Source: an uncultured Oscillospiraceae bacterium
GTDB lineage: Bacteria; Bacillota; Clostridia; Oscillospirales; Ruminococcaceae
Direction: 5' to 3'
Assembly: GCA_949299455.1 (NCBI GenBank)
Contig: CASGAN010000011.1
Location: forward strand, 1-45,169
Length of the DNA stretch: 45,169 nt
In this document: one piece after another, positions 33,478-42,038 of the stretch
How positions within the stretch are numbered: position 1 is the first letter of the stretch
Layout: the number at the start of each line of letters is the position of its first letter
The notes under the pieces: generated by a model
The model's database searches: none
Told to the model about the DNA's origin: nothing
The model's input: only the letters and a program-made list of their open reading frames with translations
Made by a program: the position numbers and the translations under genes

Positions 33478-33507
33478 AAAGGATACCTCCACTAAGTTGA
33501 TAGTTAT

Positions 33508-33536
33508 AGGATACCATATATTACCAAACAATGCAA
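33508..33536 (-). promoter_or_regulatory. spo0A promoter
   Basis: On the minus strand TTGCAT (33531-33536) and TATCCT (33508-33513) are 17 nt apart, about 30 bp before the spo0A start. No clear sigma-H promoter or 0A box is seen nearby. Confidence 0.7.
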
Positions 33537-33546
33537 CAGCAAAATC

Positions 33547-33576
33547 AAAAAAATTACTAACAAATGGAAATTTGTT
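33547..33576 (-). terminator. Terminator after spoIVB
   Basis: AACAAAT and ATTTGTT pair around TTCC, followed on the minus strand by AGTAATTTTTTT. The stem is short and A/T-rich, so termination may be partial. Confidence 0.6.
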
Positions 33577-33599
33577 TGCAAAAACAGGATTGTCGCGGT

Positions 33600-34820
33600 T
33601 TATTCCATGGTAGAAAGCATATTTTCGGCAAAAATTCCATATCCTCGCGTTGGATTGTTGACAAAAACATGCGTCACAGCGCCGACAAGTTTCCCGTTTT
33701 GAAGAATCGGTGAGCCGCTCATTCCCTGTACAATGCCACCGGTGCGTTCAAGCAGGGCTTCATCGGTGACAGTGATAATCATGTTTTTGGTGAGCGCCTG
33801 TTCGTTCATGTTGATTTCATCAATGCGGATCTGGTACTCTTGGACGCCGTCATCACCGAGTGTGCATCGAATCACAGCATCGCCCGGTTTTACTTCCTGC
33901 TTGTGCAGCACTTCCACTTCCTGCGCCTTTGCGAGTGTTTCGTCGGTAATCGTACCGAACACACCTGCCTGCGTGTTTTGACTGAGTGTACCGCACGGCT
34001 CGTTTGAGGAAAAACTGCCTTTTAATTCGCCGGGTGTGCCGACAACACCTTTTTTGATTCCCGACAAATGAACCGGACAGATCTGACCGGCAGACAGCGG
34101 CATCAAAAGGCCGGTGTCACCGTCATTGATTCCGTGGCCGAGTCCGCCGAATGCACCGGTTTCACTTTCGTAATAGGAAACTGTGCCGATGCCGGCAGTC
34201 GAATCCCGTACCCACAATCCGCCTTTATACGTTCCGTCCATTCCTTTTGCCGGCTGCAATGTCGCATGATATACCACATCGTCGCGCGAATAGGCGATGT
34301 CATAGGAGGAAGCACCGCTTGAAAACAAGGCGGCAACTTCTTCGTTGGTAAACACTTCTGTGCCGTTGATCGTCAAAATGGTGTCACCTTTTTGGATACC
34401 CGCTTCTGCGGCAGGATAGACGGTTCCGTTCGGTGTTTCCACGGCAGCGGTGTCAATTACGAGCACGCCTTTTGTAAACAGCTTGATGCCGAACAGCGTG
34501 CCGCCCGGTGTCACGGTTTCGCGTTCTTTGACGCTGACACGCGTTTGTGTAATCGGGAAAATACCGAACAGACGAACAGTCACCTGTTCGGAAGTGCCGA
34601 GCGATTGTCCCGCCAGACTTGTTTGATCATAAGAAATCGGCGAACCGCTTTTTAGATAAGAAAGCGAGGCGAATGACAGCTCTTCGCCGGGAGATACGTA
34701 AAAATTTTCGGGAATTTGCTGCTCTAAGCAAAACGCAGTGCCGAAAAAGAATGTCGCAAGCGCCGCAGCTGCAGCGGCTGTTTTATGGATGATACTGCGC
34801 ATTATTTGATTTCGCTTCAT
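33600..34820 (-). CDS. spoIVB: SpoIVB peptidase
   Basis: A 406-residue serine peptidase made in the forespore and secreted between the two spore membranes, where it triggers SpoIVFA/BofA cleavage and sigma-K activation. It has an N-terminal signal anchor (about residues 10-31), a PDZ domain (about 110-190) and the S55 peptidase domain with His229 (GLGHGI), Asp353 and Ser368 (GMSGSP), a normal triad. GGAGG lies 10 nt before the ATG. Next to spo0A, as in most spore formers. Its intact triad suggests that the sporulation programme is kept in this lineage. Confidence 0.95.
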   Translation of the reverse strand: MKRNQIMRSIIHKTAAAAAALATFFFGTAFCLEQQIPENFYVSPGEELSFASLSYLKSGSPISYDQTSLAGQSLGTSEQVTVRLFGIFPITQTRVSVKERETVTPGGTLFGIKLFTKGVLVIDTAAVETPNGTVYPAAEAGIQKGDTILTINGTEVFTNEEVAALFSSGASSYDIAYSRDDVVYHATLQPAKGMDGTYKGGLWVRDSTAGIGTVSYYESETGAFGGLGHGINDGDTGLLMPLSAGQICPVHLSGIKKGVVGTPGELKGSFSSNEPCGTLSQNTQAGVFGTITDETLAKAQEVEVLHKQEVKPGDAVIRCTLGDDGVQEYQIRIDEINMNEQALTKNMIITVTDEALLERTGGIVQGMSGSPILQNGKLVGAVTHVFVNNPTRGYGIFAENMLSTME

Positions 34821-34899
34821 AAAAAAGATTCCTCCAAATATCGATGGTGCTTTTGATAGTGTGCACCGGAATATTTATTTTATTGGAGGAAAAATCATA

Positions 34900-34938
34900 T
34901 AAAAAAAGACGGTTTTATGAAAAAACCGCCTTTTTTTA
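34900..34938 (-). terminator. Terminator of the rpsF-ssb-rpsR operon
   Basis: GGCGGTTTT and AAAACCGTC pair (one G-T) around a short loop, followed on the minus strand by TTTTTTT. It lies just after the rpsR stop codon. Confidence 0.88.
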
Positions 34939-34950
34939 AACAATGTAAAA

Positions 34951-35214
34951 TCAGTCGCTCACATACGGCAGCAGAGCAGCCTGTCTTGCACGTTTGATTG
35001 CAACAGTCAGCTCGCGCTGGTGACGTGCACAAGTGCCGGTTACACGGCGCGGAACGATTTTCGCACGCTCAGAAAGATAACGGCGCAGTTTTGCAACGTC
35101 TTTGTAATCGATGTGTTCAGCTTTATCAACGCAGAAAGCGCAAACTTTTTTGCGGGATCTTCTGCCTGCCGGACGATTCGGGCGTTCCGGTCTTTCGTTA
35201 TGGTTTCTCTCCAT
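34951..35214 (-). CDS. rpsR: Ribosomal protein bS18
   Basis: An 87-residue small-subunit protein that binds S6 and 16S rRNA. It has the zinc-binding form: KKVCAFC near residues 22-28 and a later Cys in [28 protein letters not shown] is the conserved core. It is last in rpsF-ssb-rpsR, with GGAGG-like AAGGAGG upstream. Confidence 0.97.
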   Translation of the reverse strand: MERNHNERPERPNRPAGRRSRKKVCAFCVDKAEHIDYKDVAKLRRYLSERAKIVPRRVTGTCARHQRELTVAIKRARQAALLPYVSD

Positions 35215-35238
35215 CAGTACTTTACCTCCTTGTAAATT

Positions 35239-35703
35239 TTAAAACGGAAGATCGCTGTCGTCATCTTCGATTGCTTCAAAATCGCCGATGCTGAATCCGG
35301 TGCCTTTGGTCGGCTCCGCAAAGCTTTCGGGTTTTGGAACAGGGAAGGATGCCGGTGATTGCGAACGCGGTGCAGAATCCGATTTGCTGTCTGCAAAATA
35401 GACCTGCTCTGCAAGCACTTCAAATGCTGTGCGTTTGTTTCCGTTTTTGTCTTCGTAGTTCCTTGTTTGAATCGAGCCTTCAATCGCAATCATGCGGCCT
35501 TTTTGAAAGTAGCGGCAGATGAAATCAGCCGTCTGTCTCCAAGCCACGATGTTGATGAAGTCTGTTTGACGCGAACCGCCGTCTTTCGGTGCGTAGTTTC
35601 TGTCAACTGCGATCGAAAACGACGTAACGGATGTGCCGTTCGGAGTTTGTTTATGCTCAGGATCAGCAGTGAGCCGTCCCATCAAAATAACGCGATTCAG
35701 CAT
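35239..35703 (-). CDS. ssb: Single-stranded DNA-binding protein
   Basis: A 154-residue SSB starting at the ATG at 35703 (MLNRVILMGRL), with GGAGG 10 nt upstream. The OB fold fills the first 105 residues and a low-complexity linker leads to the acidic tip DDDSDLPF that recruits repair and replication enzymes. It lies between rpsF and rpsR, the conserved Bacillota arrangement. Confidence 0.97.
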   Translation of the reverse strand: MLNRVILMGRLTADPEHKQTPNGTSVTSFSIAVDRNYAPKDGGSRQTDFINIVAWRQTADFICRYFQKGRMIAIEGSIQTRNYEDKNGNKRTAFEVLAEQVYFADSKSDSAPRSQSPASFPVPKPESFAEPTKGTGFSIGDFEAIEDDDSDLPF

Positions 35704-35720
35704 AACCAAAACACCTCCGA

Positions 35721-36020
35721 TTATTCGCTTACGCGAAGTGTCACAACCGAACGCATTACGCCATCAGTGATGTTTAATACGCGCTCGAGCTCTGCCGGGA
35801 ACGACGGAGCAGAAGTAAAGTTGAACAGAACGTAGTAGCCCTCGGTCTCATAGTTGATCGGGTAAGCCAGTCTGCGTTTGCCCCACTCATCAACAGAATC
35901 CAGGGTTGCGTTTGCGGAAATCAGTGCATTGATTTTCTCAACCAGTGCTTTGATGCCGTCTTCGCCAACTTTGGTACTAAAAACGATGAGTGCTTCGTAT
36001 TTCTCTGTGAGTTTTGCCAT
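35721..36020 (-). CDS. rpsF: Ribosomal protein bS6
   Basis: A 99-residue S6 beginning at the ATG at 36020, with AAGGAGGTG 9 nt upstream; the frame is open 15 codons further but those codons lie in the leader. KYEALIVFS, EWGKRRLAYPI and GYYVLFNFT are conserved S6 segments. First gene of its operon; S6 and S18 form a complex and can bind their own mRNA leader. Confidence 0.97.
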   Translation of the reverse strand: MAKLTEKYEALIVFSTKVGEDGIKALVEKINALISANATLDSVDEWGKRRLAYPINYETEGYYVLFNFTSAPSFPAELERVLNITDGVMRSVVTLRVSE

Positions 36021-36075
36021 GTTGGTGCACCTCCTTTTGGACATATGCCTCTTTGCGTTTTGCAAAGGGGAAGGA

Positions 36076-36098
36076 GTTTATCCGGCATTCGGATAAAC
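36076..36098 (-). promoter_or_regulatory. Candidate S6:S18 leader hairpin
   Basis: In the rpsF leader GTTTATCCG and CGGATAAAC form a perfect 9-bp stem around AATGC, carrying the CCG bases typical of the S6:S18-binding leader motif. It lies about 60 nt before the start codon. The role is inferred from position and sequence. Confidence 0.5.
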
Positions 36099-36107
36099 AA
36101 AATGCGA

Positions 36108-36155
36108 ACAAAAGCCGCATACATCTGATATTTTATCAGTCGATGCGGCTTTTGT
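36108..36155 (-). terminator. Hairpin between the zinc-ribbon gene and rpsF
   Basis: A 13-bp perfect stem (ACAAAAGCCGCAT/ATGCGGCTTTTGT) holds an inner CTGATA/TATCAG stem. It can end transcription from the upstream zinc-ribbon gene, and the rpsF promoter lies within it. Confidence 0.65.
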
Positions 36156-36158
36156 CAA
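36130..36158 (-). promoter_or_regulatory. rpsF operon promoter
   Basis: On the minus strand TTGACA (36153-36158) and TAAAAT (36130-36135) are 17 nt apart, near consensus as expected for ribosomal protein genes. Confidence 0.88.
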
Positions 36159-36187
36159 GAATTTGTTTTTAAAAATAACGTTTTTCT

Positions 36188-37156
36188 TTATAAAAAGAAG
36201 AGAAGCATGAAAAATGCGAGAACATTGAGTGCTGCATAGGCGATCAAAAGACCGGCGATGAGTTTTGTTGCAACCGAGCCTTTTTTCGCGAGCAGTGCGC
36301 GGCATTCTTCCGGAGAAGAAGTGACAGCGCGGGCTTTTGTAATGTGCTTTTGGCAGTGGCGCATATAGAGCGTATTTGCAAAAAATCCGCAGACAAACCG
36401 CATTGCAAGCGCTAAAAGCTGGCAAATCATGCTGATTGTCGTAATAGAAGTAAAAGAGTCAGACGGCATCAGCGTCGAAGCAGATGTCATCGCCTGATAG
36501 GTCATCAAATACTGCGGCAGGGAGATGAGCAGTTGAATCAAAAAGATGAGAATGCCCGTGCCATACATTTTGCGATATAAGAAATATCCGCCCTGGAAGA
36601 AAAATGCGCTCCAGTTGATGATTTTTGTTTTGGAGCGGGCAAGCTCACGGAAACGGAGCAAAAAGTAATGCGCGTTTCTTCCAATATATGCAGCATAGTC
36701 CTGTGCCTGAATGCCTTCAATTTCTTCTTCAGGCGGAACGGACTGTGCCTGTGCAAACATGCCAAACGGCATCGGACCAAATCCCTGCGGCATGCCGTTG
36801 GTGCCTTGCTGTGCCGAATAAGGCGGTGTCTGCGCGTTTGCTTGATTCGGCATAGAAAGCGGGGTGCCGCAGGTGTTGCAAAACAGCGCAGAATTGGGAT
36901 TCTCAGCACCGCACCGCGGGCACGTTCTGCCCACTTCGGCAGAAGATTCGTCAGAAGCGGTGTGTGCGTCCGATTCGGGCTGCGGCGGCGTCCACGGTGT
37001 GTGCGATTCGTGAAGCTCCGGGAAAATGCATGCGCCCTTTTCCATCAGACAAGCACGGTGATACGGTGCACCGCAGATCGGACAGACAACGATGTCGTCA
37101 TCCTTTGTAAACGGCTTGCCGCAGATCGGACAGGGAATATGTTCATAACGGTTCAT
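36188..37156 (-). CDS. Zinc-ribbon/RING-like membrane protein (DUF2628-like)
   Basis: A 322-residue protein. The N-terminal 40 residues form a RING-like zinc module (CPICGKPFTKDDDIVVCPICG, quoted in part, then HRACL). A second zinc ribbon, CPRCGAENPNSALFCNTCG (residues about 79-97), follows. A Gly/Pro/Met/Gln-rich linker leads to a C-terminal DUF2628-type membrane domain with about three helices (about 205-322). Likely a membrane sensor or assembly protein; unproven. Start at ATG 37156 with GGAGGG 12 nt upstream. Confidence 0.82.
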   Translation of the reverse strand: MNRYEHIPCPICGKPFTKDDDIVVCPICGAPYHRACLMEKGACIFPELHESHTPWTPPQPESDAHTASDESSAEVGRTCPRCGAENPNSALFCNTCGTPLSMPNQANAQTPPYSAQQGTNGMPQGFGPMPFGMFAQAQSVPPEEEIEGIQAQDYAAYIGRNAHYFLLRFRELARSKTKIINWSAFFFQGGYFLYRKMYGTGILIFLIQLLISLPQYLMTYQAMTSASTLMPSDSFTSITTISMICQLLALAMRFVCGFFANTLYMRHCQKHITKARAVTSSPEECRALLAKKGSVATKLIAGLLIAYAALNVLAFFMLLFFL

Positions 37157-37202
37157 GTGTGTTAAAGACCCTCCAACCGGAAAAATCATGATTTTTGTTT
37201 TT

Positions 37203-37231
37203 ATTATACCGGTTTTGTGTCGAATAGTAAA
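37203..37231 (-). promoter_or_regulatory. Promoter of the zinc-ribbon gene
   Basis: On the minus strand TTTACT (37226-37231) and TATAAT (37203-37208) are 17 nt apart. Confidence 0.7.
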
Positions 37232-37294
37232 GGAAAAAGTGAGAGACAAACTGTGAACATTCTGCTAACCGCATTCCCTTTTTGACTGGTTTCG

Positions 37295-37303
37295 TGGTAT
37301 ACT
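37295..37303 (+). promoter_or_regulatory. Extended -10 promoter of nth
   Basis: TGGTATACT is an extended -10 (TGn TATACT), 25 bp before the nth start codon. The -35 at the expected place is poor. Confidence 0.5.
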
Positions 37304-37328
37304 TAAAAAAACAACAGGAGGGAGTCTT

Positions 37329-38021
37329 ATGACAAAAAAAGAACGTGCGGCACAAGCGGTCGCTATTTTGAAAGAACGATATCCGGAAGCGATCTGTTCG
37401 CTTGTCTATGATAAAGAAAAACCATATGAATTGGTAATTGCCACACGGCTTTCGGCGCAGTGCACCGATGCCCGCGTCAACATCGTGACAAAGGAGCTGT
37501 TTGCACGCTACGATTCGCTCGAAGCATTTGCAAACGCGGACCTTGCCGAGGTGGAGGAGATCGTCAAGCCGTGCGGATTTTTCCGGATGAAAGCAAAGGA
37601 TACGATCGGTATGTGTCAGGCGATGCTCTCACGCTTTGACGGGAAAGTGCCCGATACGATCGAGGAGCTGATTACACTGCCGGGTGTCGGTCGGAAAACG
37701 GCAAACCTGATTGTCGGTGATATTTACCATAAGCCGTCGATCGTGACAGATACGCACTGCATCCGCATTTGCGGCAGGCTTGGACTGACCACCGGCATCA
37801 CAGAGCCGAAAAAGGTGGAAGATGCTCTGCGGCCGATTCTTGATCCGGCGGAATCGGGTGATTTTTGCCATCGGCTTGTATTGTTCGGGCGGGATGTCTG
37901 CACTGCACGTGCACCGAAATGCGAGGAATGCCCGTTAAAACCGATCTGCAAAGAAGGACCAGCACCGAAAAAGGCGAAAAAGCCGTTGGCTCGTGCAAAA
38001 ATCAAACCCGAGGAGGCATAA
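37329..38021 (+). CDS. nth: Endonuclease III (DNA glycosylase/AP lyase)
   Basis: A 230-residue base-excision repair enzyme acting on oxidised pyrimidines. The helix-hairpin-helix LPGVGRKTA gives catalytic Lys123, and Asp141 in VTDTHC completes the site. The C-terminal [4Fe-4S] cluster has Cys191, Cys198, Cys201 and Cys207 (C-x6-C-x2-C-x5-C). A basic Lys/Ala-rich tail follows. GGAGGG lies 6 nt before the ATG. The next gene begins 4 nt after its stop codon. Confidence 0.97.
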   Translation: MTKKERAAQAVAILKERYPEAICSLVYDKEKPYELVIATRLSAQCTDARVNIVTKELFARYDSLEAFANADLAEVEEIVKPCGFFRMKAKDTIGMCQAMLSRFDGKVPDTIEELITLPGVGRKTANLIVGDIYHKPSIVTDTHCIRICGRLGLTTGITEPKKVEDALRPILDPAESGDFCHRLVLFGRDVCTARAPKCEECPLKPICKEGPAPKKAKKPLARAKIKPEEA

Positions 38022-38024
38022 GGA

Positions 38025-38501
38025 ATGCGCAGAAAAGACCGGGAGATTGTTCATATAAATGAGATCCGTGCGATTTTTGAACGCTGTGATGTGGTCACGC
38101 TTTCGATGTGCGACGATGAAAGACCGTATGCCGTGCCGCTGAATTTCGGTGTACGCGAAGAAGACGGAAAGCTTGTGGTGTATATTCACTGTGCAAAATC
38201 AGGCAGAAAGCTTTCGTGTATCGAGAAGAATCCGGCGGTCTGCGTGTCATGCGGACGTGTGATTTCGATTGTGGACGGCGATTCTGCCTGTGACATGACT
38301 GCAAAATATGAAGGCGCGGTCGGATTCGGAAATGCCGAGATTTTATCGGATGGTGATGCACTGTTTGACACGGGACTTCATGCGGTTGTTTCGCATTACG
38401 GCGAACATCCGGGCGATGCATTTGAAAAGTACCGAAAAGCGACTGCTGTCATTCGCATCGTACTCGATGAAGTTGCCGGAAAGTCGAATTGCAAGGCATA
38501 G
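38025..38501 (+). CDS. Pyridoxamine 5'-phosphate oxidase family protein (NimA-like)
   Basis: A 158-residue flavin-binding split-barrel protein of the pyridoxamine-phosphate oxidase-like/NimA group. MCDDERPYAVPLNFG (about 28-42) and IHCAKSGRKLSCIEKNP (in part) are the family's nucleotide-binding strands. Relatives reduce nitro-compounds or flavins, but many are uncharacterised. Co-transcribed with nth. Conserved His and Arg positions fit FMN or heme binding. Confidence 0.88.
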   Translation: MRRKDREIVHINEIRAIFERCDVVTLSMCDDERPYAVPLNFGVREEDGKLVVYIHCAKSGRKLSCIEKNPAVCVSCGRVISIVDGDSACDMTAKYEGAVGFGNAEILSDGDALFDTGLHAVVSHYGEHPGDAFEKYRKATAVIRIVLDEVAGKSNCKA

Positions 38502-38514
38502 GAAACATTTTTTC

Positions 38515-38543
38515 TTGACATCGTGCGCAAGAACGCGTATGAT
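38515..38543 (+). promoter_or_regulatory. ilvD promoter
   Basis: TTGACA (38515-38520) and TATGAT (38538-38543) are 17 nt apart, 43 bp before the ilvD start. No T-box or leader peptide is seen. Confidence 0.82.
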
Positions 38544-38586
38544 GAATGATAATTTAATACTGTAAAACAGAAAAGGGGTTTGCGTG

Positions 38587-40254
38587 ATGAACAGTGAAGC
38601 AATCATGCAGGGCGCGCAGAATGCGCCGCACCGTGCATTGTTTTCCGCACTTGGTTATACAAAAGAGGAGATGAACCGTCCGCTTGTCGGCATTGTCTGC
38701 TCACAGAATGAGATCGTTCCGGGACATATGGAGCTTGACCGGATTGCAGATGCTGTGAAACTGGGCGTTGCAATGGCAGGCGGCACACCGGTCGTCTTCC
38801 CGGCAATCGCGGTGTGCGATGGTATCGCGATGGGACACCAGGGAATGAAATATTCGCTGGTCACACGCGATCTGATCGCCGATTCCACCGAAGCAATGGC
38901 AATGGCGCACGGATTTGATGCGCTCGTCATGATTCCAAACTGCGACAAAAACGTGCCGGGTCTTTTGATGGCGGCGGCAAGACTGAATATTCCGACCATT
39001 TTTGTGAGCGGCGGCCCGATGCTTGCAGGCACTGTGGACGGCTGTAAGGTGAGCTTTTCGGCGGCATCCGAGGCAGTCGGCGCATATCTTTCGGGAAAAA
39101 TCTCCGCAGAAAAAATGCAGGAGTTTGAGGAAAAAACATGCCCGACATGTGGTTCCTGCTCCGGTATGTACACAGCAAACTCGATGAACTGCCTGACCGA
39201 GGTGCTTGGCATGGGCCTTTGCGGAAACGGCACGATTCCGGCAGTGTATTCTGAACGTATCCGTTTGGCAAAGCATGCCGGCATGCAGATCATGGAGCTT
39301 GTTCGCAAAGACATCCGCCCGCGTGACATTATGACCGAAGCGGCATTCCGCAATGCGCTCACGATGGATATGGCGCTCGGATGCAGTACAAACAGCATGC
39401 TTCACCTGCCGGCGATTGCACATGAGGCAGGCATCGAGCTCAATATGGACATGGCAAATGAGATCAGCGACCGCACACCGAACCTGTGCCATTTGGCACC
39501 TGCCGGCCCGCATCATATGGAAGATTTGTACGAAGCAGGCGGCGTGTATGCCGTGATGCACGAGATTAGTAAGCTTGGTCTTTTGGATGAAAGCTGCATG
39601 ACCTGTACCGGCAAAACGGTCGGCGAAAACATCCAATCGAGCAAAAACAAAAATCCCGACGTCATTCGTCCGGTCGAGAATCCATACAGTAAAACAGGCG
39701 GCATTGCAGTGCTCCGCGGCAATCTGGCACCGGATTCCTGCGTCGTCAAACGGTCGGCTGTCGCACCGGAGATGCTCTGCCATTCCGGTCCGGCACGCGT
39801 GTTTGACAGCGAAGAGGATGCGATGGCGGCAATCAACGGCGATCAGATTCACGACGGTGACGTCGTTGTCATCCGCTATGAAGGCCCGAAAGGCGGCCCG
39901 GGCATGCGCGAGATGCTCAATCCGACTTCTGCCATCATGGGACGCGGACTCGGCAGCACGGTTGCGCTCATCACCGACGGACGGTTTTCGGGTGCGACAC
40001 GCGGTGCTGCGATCGGACACGTTTCACCGGAAGCAGCGGTCGGCGGCAATATTGCGCTCGTCGAAGAGGGAGATATCATCGATATCGACATCATGGCAAA
40101 CACGATCAATGTGCGCGTGTCGGATGAAGAGCTTGCAAAACGGCGTGCCGCATGGACGCCGAAAGAGCCGCGCATCAAAACCGGCTATCTTGCACGGTAT
40201 GCATCGCTTGTCACATCCGGCAATCGCGGTGCGATTCTTGAAGTGAAGAAATAA
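38587..40254 (+). CDS. ilvD: Dihydroxy-acid dehydratase
   Basis: A 555-residue Fe-S dehydratase of valine, leucine and isoleucine synthesis, converting dihydroxy acids to 2-oxo acids. Conserved residues include Cys119/Lys121 in NCDKNVPG and Cys191 in [29 protein letters not shown] near the start and [13 protein letters not shown]-type end ([19 protein letters not shown] in part) are typical. I take the ATG at 38587; a GTG one codon earlier is possible. GGGG lies 9 nt before the ATG. No other ilv genes are adjacent. Confidence 0.96.
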   Translation: MNSEAIMQGAQNAPHRALFSALGYTKEEMNRPLVGIVCSQNEIVPGHMELDRIADAVKLGVAMAGGTPVVFPAIAVCDGIAMGHQGMKYSLVTRDLIADSTEAMAMAHGFDALVMIPNCDKNVPGLLMAAARLNIPTIFVSGGPMLAGTVDGCKVSFSAASEAVGAYLSGKISAEKMQEFEEKTCPTCGSCSGMYTANSMNCLTEVLGMGLCGNGTIPAVYSERIRLAKHAGMQIMELVRKDIRPRDIMTEAAFRNALTMDMALGCSTNSMLHLPAIAHEAGIELNMDMANEISDRTPNLCHLAPAGPHHMEDLYEAGGVYAVMHEISKLGLLDESCMTCTGKTVGENIQSSKNKNPDVIRPVENPYSKTGGIAVLRGNLAPDSCVVKRSAVAPEMLCHSGPARVFDSEEDAMAAINGDQIHDGDVVVIRYEGPKGGPGMREMLNPTSAIMGRGLGSTVALITDGRFSGATRGAAIGHVSPEAAVGGNIALVEEGDIIDIDIMANTINVRVSDEELAKRRAAWTPKEPRIKTGYLARYASLVTSGNRGAILEVKK

Positions 40255-40282
40255 ACAGAAATACACTTGTTTGTCGAGTTGC

Positions 40283-40311
40283 TTGCAAAAGAAGTCGATT
40301 TATGGTATGCT
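40283..40311 (+). promoter_or_regulatory. fabV promoter
   Basis: TTGCAA (40283-40288) and TATGCT (40306-40311) are 17 nt apart, 35 bp upstream of the fabV ATG. Confidence 0.72.
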
Positions 40312-40345
40312 GTGTAAAACAATCTTTGTGTAAAGGAGAACCGAC

Positions 40346-41524
40346 ATGATTGTAAAACCGAAAATTCGTGGATTCATCTGCACAACCGCACATCCGGACG
40401 GATGCAAAGCGATTGTCAAAGAGCAGATCGATTATGTAAAATCACAGGCAAAAACTGAGGGCCCGAAAAAAGTGCTCGTCATCGGTGCTTCGATGGGATA
40501 TGGACTCGCTTCCCGTATTTCTGCGGCATATTCGTGCGGTGCGGCAACGCTCGGCGTGATTTTTGACCGCAACGGCAGCGAAAAACGCACCGGTACAGCC
40601 GGCTGGTATAACACCGCTGCATTCGAAGAATTTGCAAAAGCAGACGGACTGTATGCAAAAACAGTAAACGGCGATGCATATTCAAAAGAGATCAAAGACA
40701 AAGTGATCGAAACGATCAAAGCGGATCTCGGCAAAGTCGACATGGTCGTTTACAGCTTAGCAGCACCGAAACGTGTAGCAGCTGACGGCACGGTCTATAG
40801 CTCTGTGCTCAAAACAACCGGAGACTCGTATACAAATAAGACGATCGATTTGAAAAACCGCACTGTTTCCGATGTGACCATTGAACCGGCAACCGAGGAA
40901 GAGATCACACATACCGTGAAAGTCATGGGCGGCGAAGATTGGCGTGACTGGATCGACGCACTGCGTGCAGCTGATGCAATCGAGCCGAATGCGGTTACTG
41001 TTGCTTATTCGTACATCGGTCCGGAACTGACCCATCCGATGTATTTTGACGGCTCCATCGGCCGTGCAAAAGCACATTTGGCACGCACTGCAGAGGAAAT
41101 CAGTGCAGAATGCGGCGGGATTCGTGCGTATATTTCGGTGAACAAGGCGCTTGTGACCCAGTCGAGCGCGGCGATTCCGATCGTTCCGCTGTATATCTCG
41201 ATTCTGTATAAAGTCATGAAAGCACACGGAAATCATGAGGGCTGCATTGAGCAGATGTACCGCCTGTTCCACGACAAGCTGTACGGCGCATCGGTCTGCA
41301 CCGATGAATCGGGCATGGTGCGTATGGACGACTGGGAGATGGAAGCAGACATTCAGGAAGAGGTTTCTGCGCTTTGGGAAAACATTTCGACGGAAACACT
41401 CGGCGAATGTGCGGACATCGACGGCTACTGGCATGATTTTTACCGTCTGTTCGGCTTTGAGGCAGCAGGCGTCGACTATGATGCAGACGAGGATGTCGTT
41501 CGTCCAATCGAAGGCGTAGAATAA
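40346..41524 (+). CDS. fabV: Trans-2-enoyl-CoA/ACP reductase, FabV type
   Basis: A 392-residue short-chain dehydrogenase-type enoyl reductase of the FabV/Ter family that uses NADH to reduce trans-2-enoyl thioesters. The nucleotide loop is GASMGYG (47-53), followed by the WYNT block, and the active-site Tyr233-x8-Lys242 lies in MYFDGSIGRAK. FabV proteins have this Y-x8-K spacing, unlike FabI (x6). In anaerobes such as butyrate producers Ter acts on crotonyl-CoA; here no butyrate genes are adjacent, so fatty acid synthesis or crotonyl-CoA reduction are both possible. It overlaps the next gene by one base. Confidence 0.94.
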   Translation: MIVKPKIRGFICTTAHPDGCKAIVKEQIDYVKSQAKTEGPKKVLVIGASMGYGLASRISAAYSCGAATLGVIFDRNGSEKRTGTAGWYNTAAFEEFAKADGLYAKTVNGDAYSKEIKDKVIETIKADLGKVDMVVYSLAAPKRVAADGTVYSSVLKTTGDSYTNKTIDLKNRTVSDVTIEPATEEEITHTVKVMGGEDWRDWIDALRAADAIEPNAVTVAYSYIGPELTHPMYFDGSIGRAKAHLARTAEEISAECGGIRAYISVNKALVTQSSAAIPIVPLYISILYKVMKAHGNHEGCIEQMYRLFHDKLYGASVCTDESGMVRMDDWEMEADIQEEVSALWENISTETLGECADIDGYWHDFYRLFGFEAAGVDYDADEDVVRPIEGVE

Positions 41525-41982
41525 TGGCACGCGAAGAACGCGCTGTTTTTACAAATATGTGCATGATCTCCGATGCGTCGGGAAACGTGCTGGTGCAGAA
41601 TCGAAACAGCAAAGACTGGCCGGGCGTTACGTTTCCGGGCGGTCATGTGGAGCCGGGTGAATCGTTTGTGCAGTCGGTGATCCGTGAGGTGCAGGAAGAA
41701 ACGGGACTGACGATAGAGAATCCCCGTCTGTGCGGCGTAAAACAGTTTCAGACAGAGGATGGCGCACGGTATGTTGTGCTGTTTTATCGGACCGAGATAT
41801 TTTCGGGCGCGCTCAAAAGTTCGGATGAAGGCGAAGTCTTTTGGGTGAAAAGAGAAGCGCTTGAAAAACTTTCGCTGTCGGTCGATTTTCTGCCGATGGT
41901 CGAGGTGTTTGAGTCAGAAGAACTGACAGAATGTTATTATGAGCAGACACCGCAGGGCGCTTGGGAGATGCGTTTGATGTAA
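41524..41982 (+). CDS. NUDIX hydrolase (8-oxo-dGTP diphosphatase-like)
   Basis: A 152-residue NUDIX protein that hydrolyses nucleoside diphosphate derivatives. The Nudix box G-x5-E-x7-REVQEETGL is complete (about 40-62: GGHVEPGESFVQ then REVQEE). The start overlaps the fabV stop (ATG/TAA, TAATG), indicating translational coupling. Sequence resembles MutT-like 8-oxo-dGTP enzymes; the true substrate is unknown. Confidence 0.92.
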   Translation: MAREERAVFTNMCMISDASGNVLVQNRNSKDWPGVTFPGGHVEPGESFVQSVIREVQEETGLTIENPRLCGVKQFQTEDGARYVVLFYRTEIFSGALKSSDEGEVFWVKREALEKLSLSVDFLPMVEVFESEELTECYYEQTPQGAWEMRLM

Positions 41983-41984
41983 AC

Positions 41985-42022
41985 AAAAAAGCAAGCCGGA
42001 TTTGTTCGGCTTGCTTTTTTTT
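41985..42022 (+). terminator. Terminator of fabV-NUDIX
   Basis: AAGCAAGCCG pairs with CGGCTTGCTT around GATTTGTT, followed by TTTTTT. The next gene has its own ribosome site 8 nt after this tail. Confidence 0.9.
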
Positions 42023-42038
42023 AAACGGGAGGAGAAGT

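Noticed and set aside
34821-34950. Sigma-F/sigma-G promoter upstream of spoIVB
   Set aside because: A CACACTA-like sequence exists but no matching -35 at 15-16 nt; not supported well enough.
38701-40020. 439-codon minus-strand frame inside ilvD
   Set aside because: Antisense shadow of a strongly biased gene with conserved IlvD motifs.
40757-41530. 257-codon minus-strand frame inside fabV
   Set aside because: Antisense shadow; no ribosome site and no recognisable domain.
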